Source: Chryseobacterium ureilyticum (GTDB lineage Bacteria > Bacteroidota > Bacteroidia > Flavobacteriales > Weeksellaceae). From it: 64,000 nucleotides of DNA. Of the stretch, positions 9,042-16,682 are shown piece by piece. The stretch's first letter is position 1. Every line of letters starts with the position of its first letter. Made by a program: the position numbers and the translations under genes. The stretch lies in the NCBI RefSeq assembly GCF_900156735.1, contig NZ_FTOL01000007.1:124001-188000 (forward strand). The letters are read 5' to 3'. The notes under the pieces were generated by a model. It ran no database searches and was not told the DNA's origin. It saw nothing but the letters and a program-made list of their open reading frames with translations.

Positions 9042-9085
9042 TTTGTTTATCGAGTTAAAAAGTTCTATTTTTGTGATAAATATCA
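9042..9085 (+). promoter_or_regulatory. Promoter of the Crp-family gene with perfect TGAT-N4-ATCA dyad
   Basis: TTTG at 9042-9045, 20 bases, then TATTTTTG at 9066-9073 matches the Bacteroidota promoter form. Immediately downstream, 9074-9085 reads TGATAAATATCA, a perfect inverted repeat of TGAT with a 4-base spacer, the core of Crp/Fnr operators (left half GTGAT). It overlaps the expected start of transcription of the regulator gene, so bound protein would repress it. Measured from the ccoI side its centre is about 61 bases upstream of the predicted ccoI start, a class I activation distance. The regulatory reading is inference. Confidence 0.6.
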
Positions 9086-9092
9086 TATAAAC

Positions 9093-9806
9093 ATGCCGCA
9101 GGAACAACAGATAGCAATTGAAGAGAGGTTCGCCAGAGTTTTTAATGATAAATCATTTAAGGAAAGACTTTCTAGCGCAGATTTTGAAAAATATATTAAC
9201 GGTAAAAAAAGATTGAGTTTTCAGAAACACGATACTATTTTCGAGGACGGAGAAACTCCTAGGGGAGTGTTTGTTCTGGAAAAAGGAGCCGCTAAACTTT
9301 CAAAATCCGGAGCTTTTGGAAAAGATCAGATTTTAAGATTTATCAAAGAGGGGGATATCATCGGCTATCGTTCTTTGCTTTGTGGAGAAAACTTCCAAGC
9401 AAAAGCTGAAGCAATGACGGATATTGAATGTGTTTTCTTACCAGCAGATATTTTCATGTATCTATTGGAGGTAGACCCACAGTTATCTTTCGTAATGCTT
9501 CAAAAAATTTCATACGAATTAGGAGAATCTTCCAATACCATTACATTCCTTGCTCAGAAAACAGTGAGAGAAAGACTTGCGGAAATACTACTGCTTTTAG
9601 AACAGAAGCTGGGAGTAGATCCTGAAGGTTTTATTAAAATCTCCTTAACCAGAGAAGAAATTGCTAATATTATCGGTACAGCTACAGAAAGTGCCATTCG
9701 TCTGATCTCCGAATTCAAACAGGATAGCTTGATTGAAGTTGACGGAAGAAATATCAAAATTCTGAATCACGACAAACTCATGAAACTCGGTCACGTAGTT
9801 TTATAA
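9093..9806 (+). CDS. Crp/Fnr family transcription regulator
   Basis: A 237-residue protein starting at ATG 9093, downstream of a good promoter; the longer reading frame from 8973 would run through that promoter and into ccoI. Residues about 35-140 form the cyclic-nucleotide-binding-type beta roll and about 170-225 the helix-turn-helix, whose recognition helix ESAIR keeps the Glu and Arg that contact TGTGA/TGAT half sites. The N-terminal four-cysteine cluster of oxygen-sensing Fnr is absent (only isolated cysteines in LLCGEN and IECVF), so direct oxygen sensing by an iron-sulfur cluster is unlikely. Its position back to back with the cbb3 cluster suggests it controls that cluster and itself. 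The ligand is unknown. Confidence 0.92.
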   Translation: MPQEQQIAIEERFARVFNDKSFKERLSSADFEKYINGKKRLSFQKHDTIFEDGETPRGVFVLEKGAAKLSKSGAFGKDQILRFIKEGDIIGYRSLLCGENFQAKAEAMTDIECVFLPADIFMYLLEVDPQLSFVMLQKISYELGESSNTITFLAQKTVRERLAEILLLLEQKLGVDPEGFIKISLTREEIANIIGTATESAIRLISEFKQDSLIEVDGRNIKILNHDKLMKLGHVVL

Positions 9807-9822
9807 AAATCATACAAAACTT

Positions 9823-9846
9823 AAGTCGGCTCAGTGCCGACTTTTT
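9823..9846 (+). terminator. Intrinsic terminator after the Crp-family gene
   Basis: Stem AAGTCGGC (9823-9830), loop TCAGT, GCCGACTT (9836-9843) and a T-run. It lies 17 bases after the regulator's stop codon and before panB. Confidence 0.85.
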
Positions 9847-9867
9847 AACTTTTAAAATAGATAAATT

Positions 9868-10683
9868 ATGTCTGTTCACTCTGAAATTAAAAAAGTTACA
9901 ACTGAAACCTTGCGTAAAATGAAATTCGACAAGGAAAAAATAACAATGCTTACTGCCTATGACTTTACCACGGCAAAAATGGTAGATGCAGGTGGAGTAG
10001 ATGCTATTTTGATTGGAGACTCTGCGGCAAATGTAATGGCTGGTTTTGAAACTACGTTGCCTATTACTTTAGACCAAATGATCTACCATGCGCAAAGTGT
10101 GGTAAGAGGAACTGACAGAGCTTTGGTAGTAGCAGATCTTCCTTTCGGAACTTATCAGAGTAACCCTGAAAAAGCATTGGAATCTGCGGTCAGAATGATG
10201 AAGGAAGGAGGTGCTCATGCCGTGAAGATTGAAGGCGGAAAAGAAATCTCAAAATCTATTAAGAAAATCATCAATGCCGGAATTCCTGTAATGGGACACT
10301 TGGGATTGACTCCACAATCGATCTATAAATTCGGAACCTATAAAGTAAGAGCAAAAGAAGAAGCAGAAGCTGAAAAACTTATTGCTGATGCACAGCTTTT
10401 AGAAGAATTAGGATGTTTTTCTGTTGTTTTAGAGAAAATTCCAGCAGATTTAGCTAAAAAAGTGACTGAAAGTATCTCTATTCCTACCATTGGTATCGGA
10501 GCTGGTGCAGACTGTGACGGTCAGGTGCTTGTATATCATGATATGGTAGGGATGAACAAGGGTTTCAGTCCTAAATTCTTAAGAAGATATCTAGATCTTT
10601 ATACTGAAATTACAGGAGCAGTTTCTCAATATGTGAAAGACGTAAAGAACGTAGATTTTCCAAACCAAAACGAAAGTTATTAA
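9868..10683 (+). CDS. panB: 3-methyl-2-oxobutanoate hydroxymethyltransferase
   Basis: A 271-residue enzyme of the PanB family, the usual length. It transfers a hydroxymethyl group from methylene-tetrahydrofolate to 3-methyl-2-oxobutanoate, giving ketopantoate for pantothenate and CoA synthesis. Visible family signatures are TAYDFTTAKMVDAGGVDAILIGDS near the N-terminus (shown here in part: LIGDSAANVM), the central KIEGG and GHLGLTPQS, and the GIGAG motif with a metal-binding Asp earlier (VADLPFG). A short hypothetical gene follows by 3 bases and an RluA-type gene after that, making a likely three-gene unit. No other pan gene is nearby. Confidence 0.96.
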   Translation: MSVHSEIKKVTTETLRKMKFDKEKITMLTAYDFTTAKMVDAGGVDAILIGDSAANVMAGFETTLPITLDQMIYHAQSVVRGTDRALVVADLPFGTYQSNPEKALESAVRMMKEGGAHAVKIEGGKEISKSIKKIINAGIPVMGHLGLTPQSIYKFGTYKVRAKEEAEAEKLIADAQLLEELGCFSVVLEKIPADLAKKVTESISIPTIGIGAGADCDGQVLVYHDMVGMNKGFSPKFLRRYLDLYTEITGAVSQYVKDVKNVDFPNQNESY

Positions 10684-10686
10684 TTC

Positions 10687-11010
10687 ATGCAGAACCAACA
10701 ACAATCTATTCAGGGAATTTTATCTATTGCAGCATTAGTTTGCTTAGCTATTGGCTGGTTTAATTTATTTTCTCCGGATATCAATCATTTACTTTCAAGA
10801 AAGGTATTCTATGTTTTAATAGGGGCAAGTTTCTTTATTCAGGCGCCATTGCTTACTAATAAAAATTTCATGTATGCAATGTATGCAGCAGCAGGAATTT
10901 GTGTAGTAGGTGCATTTTTACCAGATTCATCAAATCTTTCTGCCCTTAAAACAATTGGTCTTTTGGCGGGGATTATTCTTTCAATGTCCAATAGAAGCAG
11001 AAACAGATAG
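10687..11010 (+). CDS. Small four-helix membrane protein, unknown function
   Basis: A 107-residue hydrophobic protein with about four membrane spans (roughly residues 9-28, 40-56, 62-79 and 86-101) and a basic C-terminal tail NRSRNR. I do not recognise a named family. It starts 3 bases after panB and ends 11 bases before the pseudouridine synthase gene, so it is likely co-transcribed with both. Nothing in the sequence ties it to pantothenate or RNA modification. Confidence 0.75.
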   Translation: MQNQQQSIQGILSIAALVCLAIGWFNLFSPDINHLLSRKVFYVLIGASFFIQAPLLTNKNFMYAMYAAAGICVVGAFLPDSSNLSALKTIGLLAGIILSMSNRSRNR

Positions 11011-11021
11011 TCTGAGCAGTT

Positions 11022-11699
11022 ATGAAGGAGCAGATTGTATATGAGGATAATCATCTTCTGGTGGTCAATAAAAAAGTCGGGCAGCTTGTACAAGGTGACA
11101 AGACCGGCGATGAATCACTTTTAGAATCAATAAAGAATTTTATAAAAATAAGAGATGCTAAGCCGGGGAATGTTTTTCTCGGCTTGGTTCATCGTATAGA
11201 CCGTCCTACTTCAGGTTTGGTGATCTATGCAAAAACTTCCAAAGCGCTTTCTCGCCTTACTCAGATGGTTAAGAACCGTGAGGTAAAGAAAACCTATTGG
11301 GCAGTTGTGGGAAAAGAAATGATTCCACAGACTCAGAGGCTGGTTCATTATTTAAAGAAAAACGAGAAGAATAACAAAGCTATTGTGTTCTCGAAAGCTA
11401 CGGAAGGAGCAAAAGAAGCGATCCTTACCTATAATGTGATAAAAGCATTGGATAACTATCTGCTTCTTGAGATTGATCTTGAAACCGGCAGACACCACCA
11501 GATCCGAGCCCAGTTATCCAAAACCGGAGTTCCGATTAAAGGAGATCTTAAATATGGGGCTCCGCGATCTAATCCGGATGGAGGAATAAATCTTCATGCA
11601 AGAAAATTACAATTCATTCATCCTGTTACCAAAGAAGAAATTGAAATTATAGCTCCTGTTCCGCAGAACGATGCGATCTGGAGAGCTTGTGAAGAATAA
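11022..11699 (+). CDS. RluA-family pseudouridine synthase
   Basis: A 225-residue enzyme of the RluA family. The catalytic motif HRIDRPTSGLVIYAKT contains the conserved Asp, followed by KTYWAVVG and the ETGRHHQIRAQL motif that shapes the active site. It converts specific uridines in rRNA or tRNA to pseudouridine; the substrate cannot be read from sequence. There is no N-terminal S4 domain, so it resembles the short RluA/TruC type. It is the last gene of the panB unit and is followed by a terminator. Confidence 0.93.
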   Translation: MKEQIVYEDNHLLVVNKKVGQLVQGDKTGDESLLESIKNFIKIRDAKPGNVFLGLVHRIDRPTSGLVIYAKTSKALSRLTQMVKNREVKKTYWAVVGKEMIPQTQRLVHYLKKNEKNNKAIVFSKATEGAKEAILTYNVIKALDNYLLLEIDLETGRHHQIRAQLSKTGVPIKGDLKYGAPRSNPDGGINLHARKLQFIHPVTKEEIEIIAPVPQNDAIWRACEE

Positions 11700-11702
11700 A
11701 AT

Positions 11703-11732
11703 AAAAATCCTACTCATTGAGTGGGATTTTTT
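11703..11732 (+). terminator. Intrinsic terminator after the pseudouridine synthase gene
   Basis: Arms 11703-11715 and 11719-11732 (AAATCCTACTC with GAGTGGGATTT, one U-G pair) are followed by T residues. It ends the panB unit shortly before the thiamine operon promoter. Confidence 0.75.
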
Positions 11733-11750
11733 GTTTCTGCAAATTTGATT

Positions 11751-11780
11751 TTGTCCATTCTCAAAAAATACCTAACTTCG
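11751..11780 (+). promoter_or_regulatory. Candidate promoter of the thiamine operon
   Basis: TTG at 11751-11753, exactly 19 bases, then TAACTTCG at 11773-11780, a one-mismatch fit to TAnnTTTG. Transcription would begin at about 11787, where the TPP aptamer begins. Confidence 0.6.
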
Positions 11781-11786
11781 TCCCAC

Positions 11787-11865
11787 ACTTTAGGGGTGTC
11801 TGTTTTTACAGACTGAGACTTTACCCTTTGAACCTGATCTGGATTATACCAGCGTAGGGAAAAGT
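11787..11865 (+). ncRNA. TPP riboswitch (THI box) of the thiamine operon
   Basis: The conserved TPP aptamer elements are present in order: GGGGTG, CTGAGA, TACCC, the GAACCTGATCTGGAT block, and ACCAGCGTAGGGAA. ACTTT (11787-11791) can close P1 with AAAGT (11861-11865). AAAAGT (11860-11865) can instead pair with ACTTTT (11871-11876), a competing hairpin that would break P1. The aptamer lies 70 bases upstream of thiS and should lower expression of the operon when thiamine pyrophosphate is abundant. Confidence 0.97.
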
Positions 11866-11903
11866 AGATGACTTTTGCTGTACATTCTATTGTACAATAA
11901 TAG

Positions 11904-11938
11904 CCATTCCTAAAGTATATTTAAATCATTAGGAATGG
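11904..11938 (+). promoter_or_regulatory. Hairpin sequestering the thiS start codon
   Basis: CCATTCCTAA (11904-11913) and TTAGGAATGG (11929-11938) are perfect 10-base complements around a 15-base loop. The right arm contains the thiS ATG (11935-11937) and the AGGA before it. This makes a start-codon mask and the likely expression platform of the riboswitch. A second small hairpin, TGTACA with a 6-base loop, lies at 11879-11896 between aptamer and mask. Confidence 0.65.
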
Positions 11939-12141
11939 AACTTATAATCAACCACACCCGAAAAACATTCGATGTACTTCCTGAAAATCTGGAAGCATTA
12001 TTGGCTATGGAATTACCTGGAAAAAAGAAAGGTATTGCTGTAGCACTCAACAATCGCATCGTCCCGCTATCTGCCTGGGCGAAAACATTCCTTAACAACA
12101 ACGATTCAGTTTTAATCATTACTGCCACTCAAGGTGGTTAA
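11935..12141 (+). CDS. thiS: Thiamine biosynthesis sulfur carrier protein ThiS
   Basis: A 68-residue ubiquitin-like protein ending in Gly-Gly (TATQGG), the end that ThiF adenylates and that is converted to a thiocarboxylate. ThiS then gives sulfur to ThiG for thiazole formation. Length and the C-terminal motif match the family. It is the first gene after the TPP riboswitch; its ATG lies inside a hairpin arm. The next gene, thiC, starts 23 bases on. Confidence 0.95.
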   Translation: MELIINHTRKTFDVLPENLEALLAMELPGKKKGIAVALNNRIVPLSAWAKTFLNNNDSVLIITATQGG

Positions 12142-12164
12142 TTCTCATACTTAATACCAATATT

Positions 12165-13976
12165 ATGGCTCATTCAATCACATGTTCGCCATTTCCGAAC
12201 TCAAAGAAAATTTATGTTGAAGGAAAAATTCATCCTATCAATGTAGCAATGCGTGAAATAAAGCTTAGTCCTACAAAGCTTACCAACGGAAATTTTGAAG
12301 AAAACGCTCCGGTCACTATTTACGACACTTCTGGTCCTTATACTGATGAAAATGCAGTAATAGATATCCAAAAAGGACTTCCAAGAATAAGAGAAAAATG
12401 GATTCTGGACAGAAAAGATGTTAATATCCTGGGCGGGATTACCTCAGAATACGGAAAAGCACGTTTAGCAGATCCTAAACTTGATGAATTACGTTTCTCC
12501 TACGATCATAAACCGAAAGTAGCACGGGAAGGAAAAGAGCTTACCCAGCTTTATTATGCAAAACAGGGAATCATTACCCCCGAAATGGAATATGTTGCCA
12601 TCAGAGAAAATCAAAGAATCGAGCAGCTTAATTCTGTTCCGAAAGAGATGGCTTGCCAGCATATCGGGAATAGTTTTGGTGCCAATACTCCTAAAAGTAA
12701 AATCACTCCGGAATTTGTAAGAGATGAAATTGCTGCCGGAAGAGCGATTATACCGAATAACATTAATCACCCTGAAAGTGAGCCAATGATTATCGGAAGA
12801 AACTTTTTGGTAAAAATCAACGCAAACATCGGAAATAGTGCTGTTTCATCAAGTATTGATGAAGAAGTAGAGAAGGCAGTTTGGGCTTGCCGATGGGGAG
12901 CAGATACTATTATGGATCTTTCAACAGGAAAGAATATTCATGAAACAAGAGAATGGATCATCAGAAACAGCCCGGTTCCTATTGGTACTGTCCCGATTTA
13001 TCAGGCATTGGAAAAAGTAAAAGGAGTCCCGGAGGATCTGACTTGGGAGGTTTTTAAAGATACCTTAATAGAACAGGCAGAACAGGGAGTTTCCTATTTT
13101 ACGATTCATGCGGGAGTTTTATTGAGGTATATTCATCTGACAGCAAACAGGGTGACAGGAATTGTTTCCAGAGGGGGATCTATTATGGCAAAATGGTGCC
13201 TTTATCATCACAAAGAAAACTTTTTATATACTCATTTTGAGGAGATTTGCGAGATCATGAAGAAGTATGATGTAGCATTTTCTTTAGGTGACGGTTTACG
13301 TCCGGGATCTATTGCGGATGCTAATGATGCGGCTCAGTTTGCGGAATTAGAAACTTTAGGTGAACTGACAAAAATTGCATGGAAACATAATGTACAGGTG
13401 ATGATTGAAGGTCCCGGTCACGTTCCGATGCATATGATTAAAGAAAACATGGAGAAGCAACTGGAAGTGTGTGACGAAGCACCTTTCTATACATTGGGAC
13501 CTTTAACCACAGATATTGCACCTGGTTATGATCATATTACTTCAGGAATCGGGGCAGCAATGATAGGTTGGTTCGGATGTGCCATGCTTTGTTATGTAAC
13601 GCCAAAAGAACATTTGGGACTTCCGAACAAAGACGATGTAAAAGTGGGAGTAATTACCTATAAACTAGCAGCTCATGCCGCAGATTTAGCAAAAGGACAT
13701 CCAGGAGCACAATACCGAGATAATGCATTAAGTAAAGCAAGATTTGAATTCAGATGGGAAGATCAGTTCAATCTTTCGTTAGACCCAGATACCGCAAGAG
13801 CTTATCATGATGAAACACTTCCTGCTGACGGAGCTAAAATTGCCCATTTCTGTTCAATGTGCGGACCGAAATTCTGCTCAATGAAGATCACGCAGGAAAT
13901 CCGTGAATCTGCAGAACAGGGAATGTTTGATAAGTCACAGGAATTTATTGAAAAAGGAAAGGAAATTTATATATGA
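12165..13976 (+). CDS. thiC: Phosphomethylpyrimidine synthase ThiC
   Basis: A 603-residue radical SAM enzyme that rearranges aminoimidazole ribotide to HMP phosphate, the pyrimidine half of thiamine. The C-terminal cluster-binding motif CSMCGPKFC is at Cys563, Cys566 and Cys571. Other family signatures include EVEKAVWACRWGADTIMDLS in the centre and MIEGPGHVPMH. The length is normal for ThiC. Its stop overlaps the start of the next gene by 4 bases (ATGA type), indicating coupled translation in the thi operon. Confidence 0.98.
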   Translation: MAHSITCSPFPNSKKIYVEGKIHPINVAMREIKLSPTKLTNGNFEENAPVTIYDTSGPYTDENAVIDIQKGLPRIREKWILDRKDVNILGGITSEYGKARLADPKLDELRFSYDHKPKVAREGKELTQLYYAKQGIITPEMEYVAIRENQRIEQLNSVPKEMACQHIGNSFGANTPKSKITPEFVRDEIAAGRAIIPNNINHPESEPMIIGRNFLVKINANIGNSAVSSSIDEEVEKAVWACRWGADTIMDLSTGKNIHETREWIIRNSPVPIGTVPIYQALEKVKGVPEDLTWEVFKDTLIEQAEQGVSYFTIHAGVLLRYIHLTANRVTGIVSRGGSIMAKWCLYHHKENFLYTHFEEICEIMKKYDVAFSLGDGLRPGSIADANDAAQFAELETLGELTKIAWKHNVQVMIEGPGHVPMHMIKENMEKQLEVCDEAPFYTLGPLTTDIAPGYDHITSGIGAAMIGWFGCAMLCYVTPKEHLGLPNKDDVKVGVITYKLAAHAADLAKGHPGAQYRDNALSKARFEFRWEDQFNLSLDPDTARAYHDETLPADGAKIAHFCSMCGPKFCSMKITQEIRESAEQGMFDKSQEFIEKGKEIYI

Positions 13977-14563
13977 TACTCGTTATCACTCCTGAAACAA
14001 TAATTTCAAACGAATCGGAAGCCATCAATGAAATGTTTCATGAAGGTCTGGACTTGCTTCACGTCAGGAAACCCTGGATCAATGAGGACGAAATGATTGG
14101 TTTTATCAACCGTATTGATGAAGCTTTTCATCCTCAATTGGTAATGCACAGCCATTATGATCTTGGGAAGCAATATGGAGTTTCAAGATTTCACTTTAGG
14201 GAAGAAGATCGTAAACAGGAGAAATATCAATCTTTTGTAAATAAAAGTATAATTTCTACTTCTGTACATGAGATTCAAAGCTTTAATACTTTGGGAAAAG
14301 AATGGGAATATGCCTTTATAAGCCCATTCTTTCCAAGTATTTCCAAAAAAGAATATGGAACAGATTCAACAGTGAAGGAAAGTTTAAAAGAACGAAATAA
14401 TCCGGATGTGAAGCTGATTGCTTTAGGTGGCATTGATGAAAACCATATTCAGGAGGTATTTGATCTTGGAGCAGATGGAGTGGCTTTGTTGGGAGCAGTC
14501 TGGGAGAGTGATGAACCATTAAACATTTTTAGAAAATGCAGAAAGAACGTCCTTTTGTCATAA
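13973..14563 (+). CDS. ThiE/TenI-like protein, possibly a thiazole tautomerase
   Basis: A 196-residue TIM-barrel protein of the ThiE/TenI superfamily, overlapping thiC by 4 bases and thiD by 28 bases. It keeps the early LLHVRKPW strand and the late ALGGIDENHIQEVFDLGADGVALLG-type phosphate region (here GGIDENHI and GADGVALLG) but lacks the ThiE core: INDN is replaced by MHSHYD, DGVHLG by SRFHFR, and GPxxxTxTK by SPFFPSISKKE. A complete ThiE is encoded three genes on. This pattern resembles TenI, the thiazole tautomerase of Bacillus, so this copy may act on the thiazole rather than couple the two halves. That role is inference. Confidence 0.8.
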   Translation: MILVITPETIISNESEAINEMFHEGLDLLHVRKPWINEDEMIGFINRIDEAFHPQLVMHSHYDLGKQYGVSRFHFREEDRKQEKYQSFVNKSIISTSVHEIQSFNTLGKEWEYAFISPFFPSISKKEYGTDSTVKESLKERNNPDVKLIALGGIDENHIQEVFDLGADGVALLGAVWESDEPLNIFRKCRKNVLLS

Positions 14564-15276
14564 GTATTGCAGGTTTTGATCCAAGTGGAGGTGCCGGATT
14601 ACTTTCAGATAGCAAAACCCTTGAACAGATTGGGGTAATGGGATTAGGAGTATGTACCGCCCTTACTTTGCAGACTGCCGATCAATGCTTTAGCTTAGAA
14701 TGGCGAACGATTGATGAAATCACAATGGAAATTAAAGTATTGATGAATCATTATTCTGTTTCCGTAGTGAAAATAGGAATTGTAAAAGATGCTGAATTTT
14801 TAGAAGCAATTGTAAATACAGTTAAAGCTTGTAATAATGAAACTCAAATTGTGTGGGATCCTGTTTTGAAGAGCACATCGGAATTCACTTTTTTTAATCT
14901 TGAAACACTTCCTCTGCTAAAGAATACCTTGAATAAGATAAATCTCATCACCCCGAACTATAATGAATACTTGGTTTTAAAAGATGGTAGTCTTTTGTCA
15001 GGTGAAAATCTATGTTCGATTCTGATCAAAGGTGGGCACAGAGAAGATCGTTTGGGAACGGATGTTTTAGTTGAAGGAGAAAAAGAAATATATCTGGTTC
15101 CAACTGACGGGGATTTTAATTACTATCCCAAACACGGTTCAGGATGTGTCCTTTCTTCAGCCATTGCAGGAGAACTTGCCAAAGGAGTGAAAATGGAGAC
15201 AGCCTGTAAAAATGGCAAATTATATATTGAAAAATTTTTAAAAAGTAATCCCTCTTTATTGGGAACACATTCATAG
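14536..15276 (+). CDS. thiD: Hydroxymethylpyrimidine/phosphomethylpyrimidine kinase ThiD
   Basis: A 246-residue ribokinase-fold kinase that phosphorylates HMP and HMP phosphate to HMP pyrophosphate. The N-terminal AGFDPSGGAGLLSD motif, the central WDPVLKS, the LITPNYNE segment and the C-terminal HGSGCVLSSAIA anion-hole motif are all visible. It begins 28 bases inside the end of the preceding TenI-like gene, an unusually long overlap that implies tight coupling. A ThiE gene follows 5 bases after its stop. Confidence 0.96.
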   Translation: MQKERPFVISIAGFDPSGGAGLLSDSKTLEQIGVMGLGVCTALTLQTADQCFSLEWRTIDEITMEIKVLMNHYSVSVVKIGIVKDAEFLEAIVNTVKACNNETQIVWDPVLKSTSEFTFFNLETLPLLKNTLNKINLITPNYNEYLVLKDGSLLSGENLCSILIKGGHREDRLGTDVLVEGEKEIYLVPTDGDFNYYPKHGSGCVLSSAIAGELAKGVKMETACKNGKLYIEKFLKSNPSLLGTHS

Positions 15277-15281
15277 AACCT

Positions 15282-15902
15282 ATGGAAAAATTACAATACA
15301 TCTCACAGGGAAAGACAATGCAGGAGCAGGAACTCAATATCCGAAAGGCTCTTGATAACGGAATAAAATGGGTGCAAATCCGCTGGAAAAATGCACCGGA
15401 AGATGACTTGATCAGTCTTTGTGAAACTTCTAAGCAGCTTTGTTCAGAATACCAATCGGTTTGTATCATCAACGATAATGCACAACTGGCAAAAACTATT
15501 GATGCTGATGGAGTTCATCTAGGATTAAGTGATGGCTCTATCAAAGAAGCAAGGCTTATTTTAGGTGAAAATAAAATCATTGGAGGAACTGCTAATACCA
15601 TTTCAGACATTCTTCAAAGAATAGATGAATCCTGTGATTATATAGGTTTAGGACCTTTGAGATTTACAGTGACCAAAGAAAAACTAAGTCCTGTTCTTGG
15701 ATTTGAAGGGTATCAGAAAATTATTAATCATTTACAGGAAAAATCAATAGAGATTCCTAAAATATTTGCCATCGGTGGAGTGGCTCTTGAAGATATTCAG
15801 CCTTTACAGGAAGTAGGAATTTATGGAGTGGCGGTATCGGGGCAAATTACAAACCAACCAACCATCATTAATGAATTTAAAAAAGCAATGATTTATGCAT
15901 AA
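15282..15902 (+). CDS. thiE: Thiamine phosphate synthase ThiE
   Basis: A 206-residue enzyme with the full set of ThiE motifs: VQIRWK near the N-terminus, INDNAQLA, DADGVHLG, IGGTANT and YIGLGPLRFTVTK, then the phosphate-binding AIGGVALE and GVAVSG. It joins HMP pyrophosphate and carboxythiazole phosphate into thiamine phosphate. It overlaps thiG by 8 bases. This is the canonical copy, in contrast to the ThiE/TenI-like gene at 13973. Confidence 0.95.
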   Translation: MEKLQYISQGKTMQEQELNIRKALDNGIKWVQIRWKNAPEDDLISLCETSKQLCSEYQSVCIINDNAQLAKTIDADGVHLGLSDGSIKEARLILGENKIIGGTANTISDILQRIDESCDYIGLGPLRFTVTKEKLSPVLGFEGYQKIINHLQEKSIEIPKIFAIGGVALEDIQPLQEVGIYGVAVSGQITNQPTIINEFKKAMIYA

Positions 15903-16671
15903 TCAAAAATTAATAATAGCAGACAGAACCTTTGAATCAAGATTGTTTTTAGGAACAGGAAAATTCGGAAGTCTTCAGGATATGGCAGCCTCAGTTGTAG
16001 CTTCAGAATCCAATATGGTGACAATGGCATTGAAACGAATTGATGCTCAGTCAGAAGAAGACGACCTTCTGGATTCATTGAAAGGTACCCATGTTCATCT
16101 TTTACCTAATACTTCCGGAGCAAGAACAGCAAAAGAAGCGGTATTGGCAGCACAATTGGCAAGAGAAGCTCTGGAAACCAACTGGGTAAAGCTGGAAATT
16201 CATCCGGATCCGAAATATTTACTTCCAGATCCTATTGAAACTTTATACGCAACAGAAGAACTTGCTAAGCTTGGATTTGTAGTGATGCCTTACATTCATG
16301 CTGATCCGGTTTTATGCAAACGTCTAGAAGATGCTGGGACAGCTGTGGTGATGCCTTTAGGAGCACCGATTGGAACAAATAAAGGATTAAGAACCTTAGA
16401 CTTCTTAGAAATTATCATCAGTCAAAGTAACGTGCCTGTAGTGGTAGATGCAGGAATTGGTGCCCCTTCAGATGCAGCCAAAGCTATGGAAATGGGAGCA
16501 GATGCCGTTCTTGTCAATACAGCAATTGCTGTTGCCAGAAATCCTGTGAATATGGCTGTTGCTTTTAAAGAAGGAGTAATTGCCGGAAGAAGAGCCTTTG
16601 AATCTGGTCTGGGAGCGATTGCTGATCATGCAGAAGCTTCAAGTCCGCTAACTTCGTTTTTGTTTGAATAA
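15895..16671 (+). CDS. thiG: Thiazole synthase ThiG
   Basis: A 258-residue TIM-barrel enzyme that builds the thiazole phosphate from deoxyxylulose phosphate, dehydroglycine and ThiS thiocarboxylate. LFLGTGKF at the start, the Schiff-base region WVKLEIHPDPKYLLPDP, VMPLGAPIGTNKG and VVDAGIGAPSDAA are classic ThiG signatures. It sits between thiE (8-base overlap) and thiH (11-base gap), its usual partner. Confidence 0.97.
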   Translation: MHNQKLIIADRTFESRLFLGTGKFGSLQDMAASVVASESNMVTMALKRIDAQSEEDDLLDSLKGTHVHLLPNTSGARTAKEAVLAAQLAREALETNWVKLEIHPDPKYLLPDPIETLYATEELAKLGFVVMPYIHADPVLCKRLEDAGTAVVMPLGAPIGTNKGLRTLDFLEIIISQSNVPVVVDAGIGAPSDAAKAMEMGADAVLVNTAIAVARNPVNMAVAFKEGVIAGRRAFESGLGAIADHAEASSPLTSFLFE

Positions 16672-16682
16672 AAATCATAATA

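Noticed and set aside
8973..9092. Longer N-terminus for the Crp-family regulator
   Set aside because: It would run through the regulator's own promoter box and overlap ccoI; the family start matches ATG 9093.
9003..9107. Longer N-terminus for CcoI from ATG 9107
   Set aside because: The 35 extra residues look like translated intergenic DNA and overlap the divergent promoter region.
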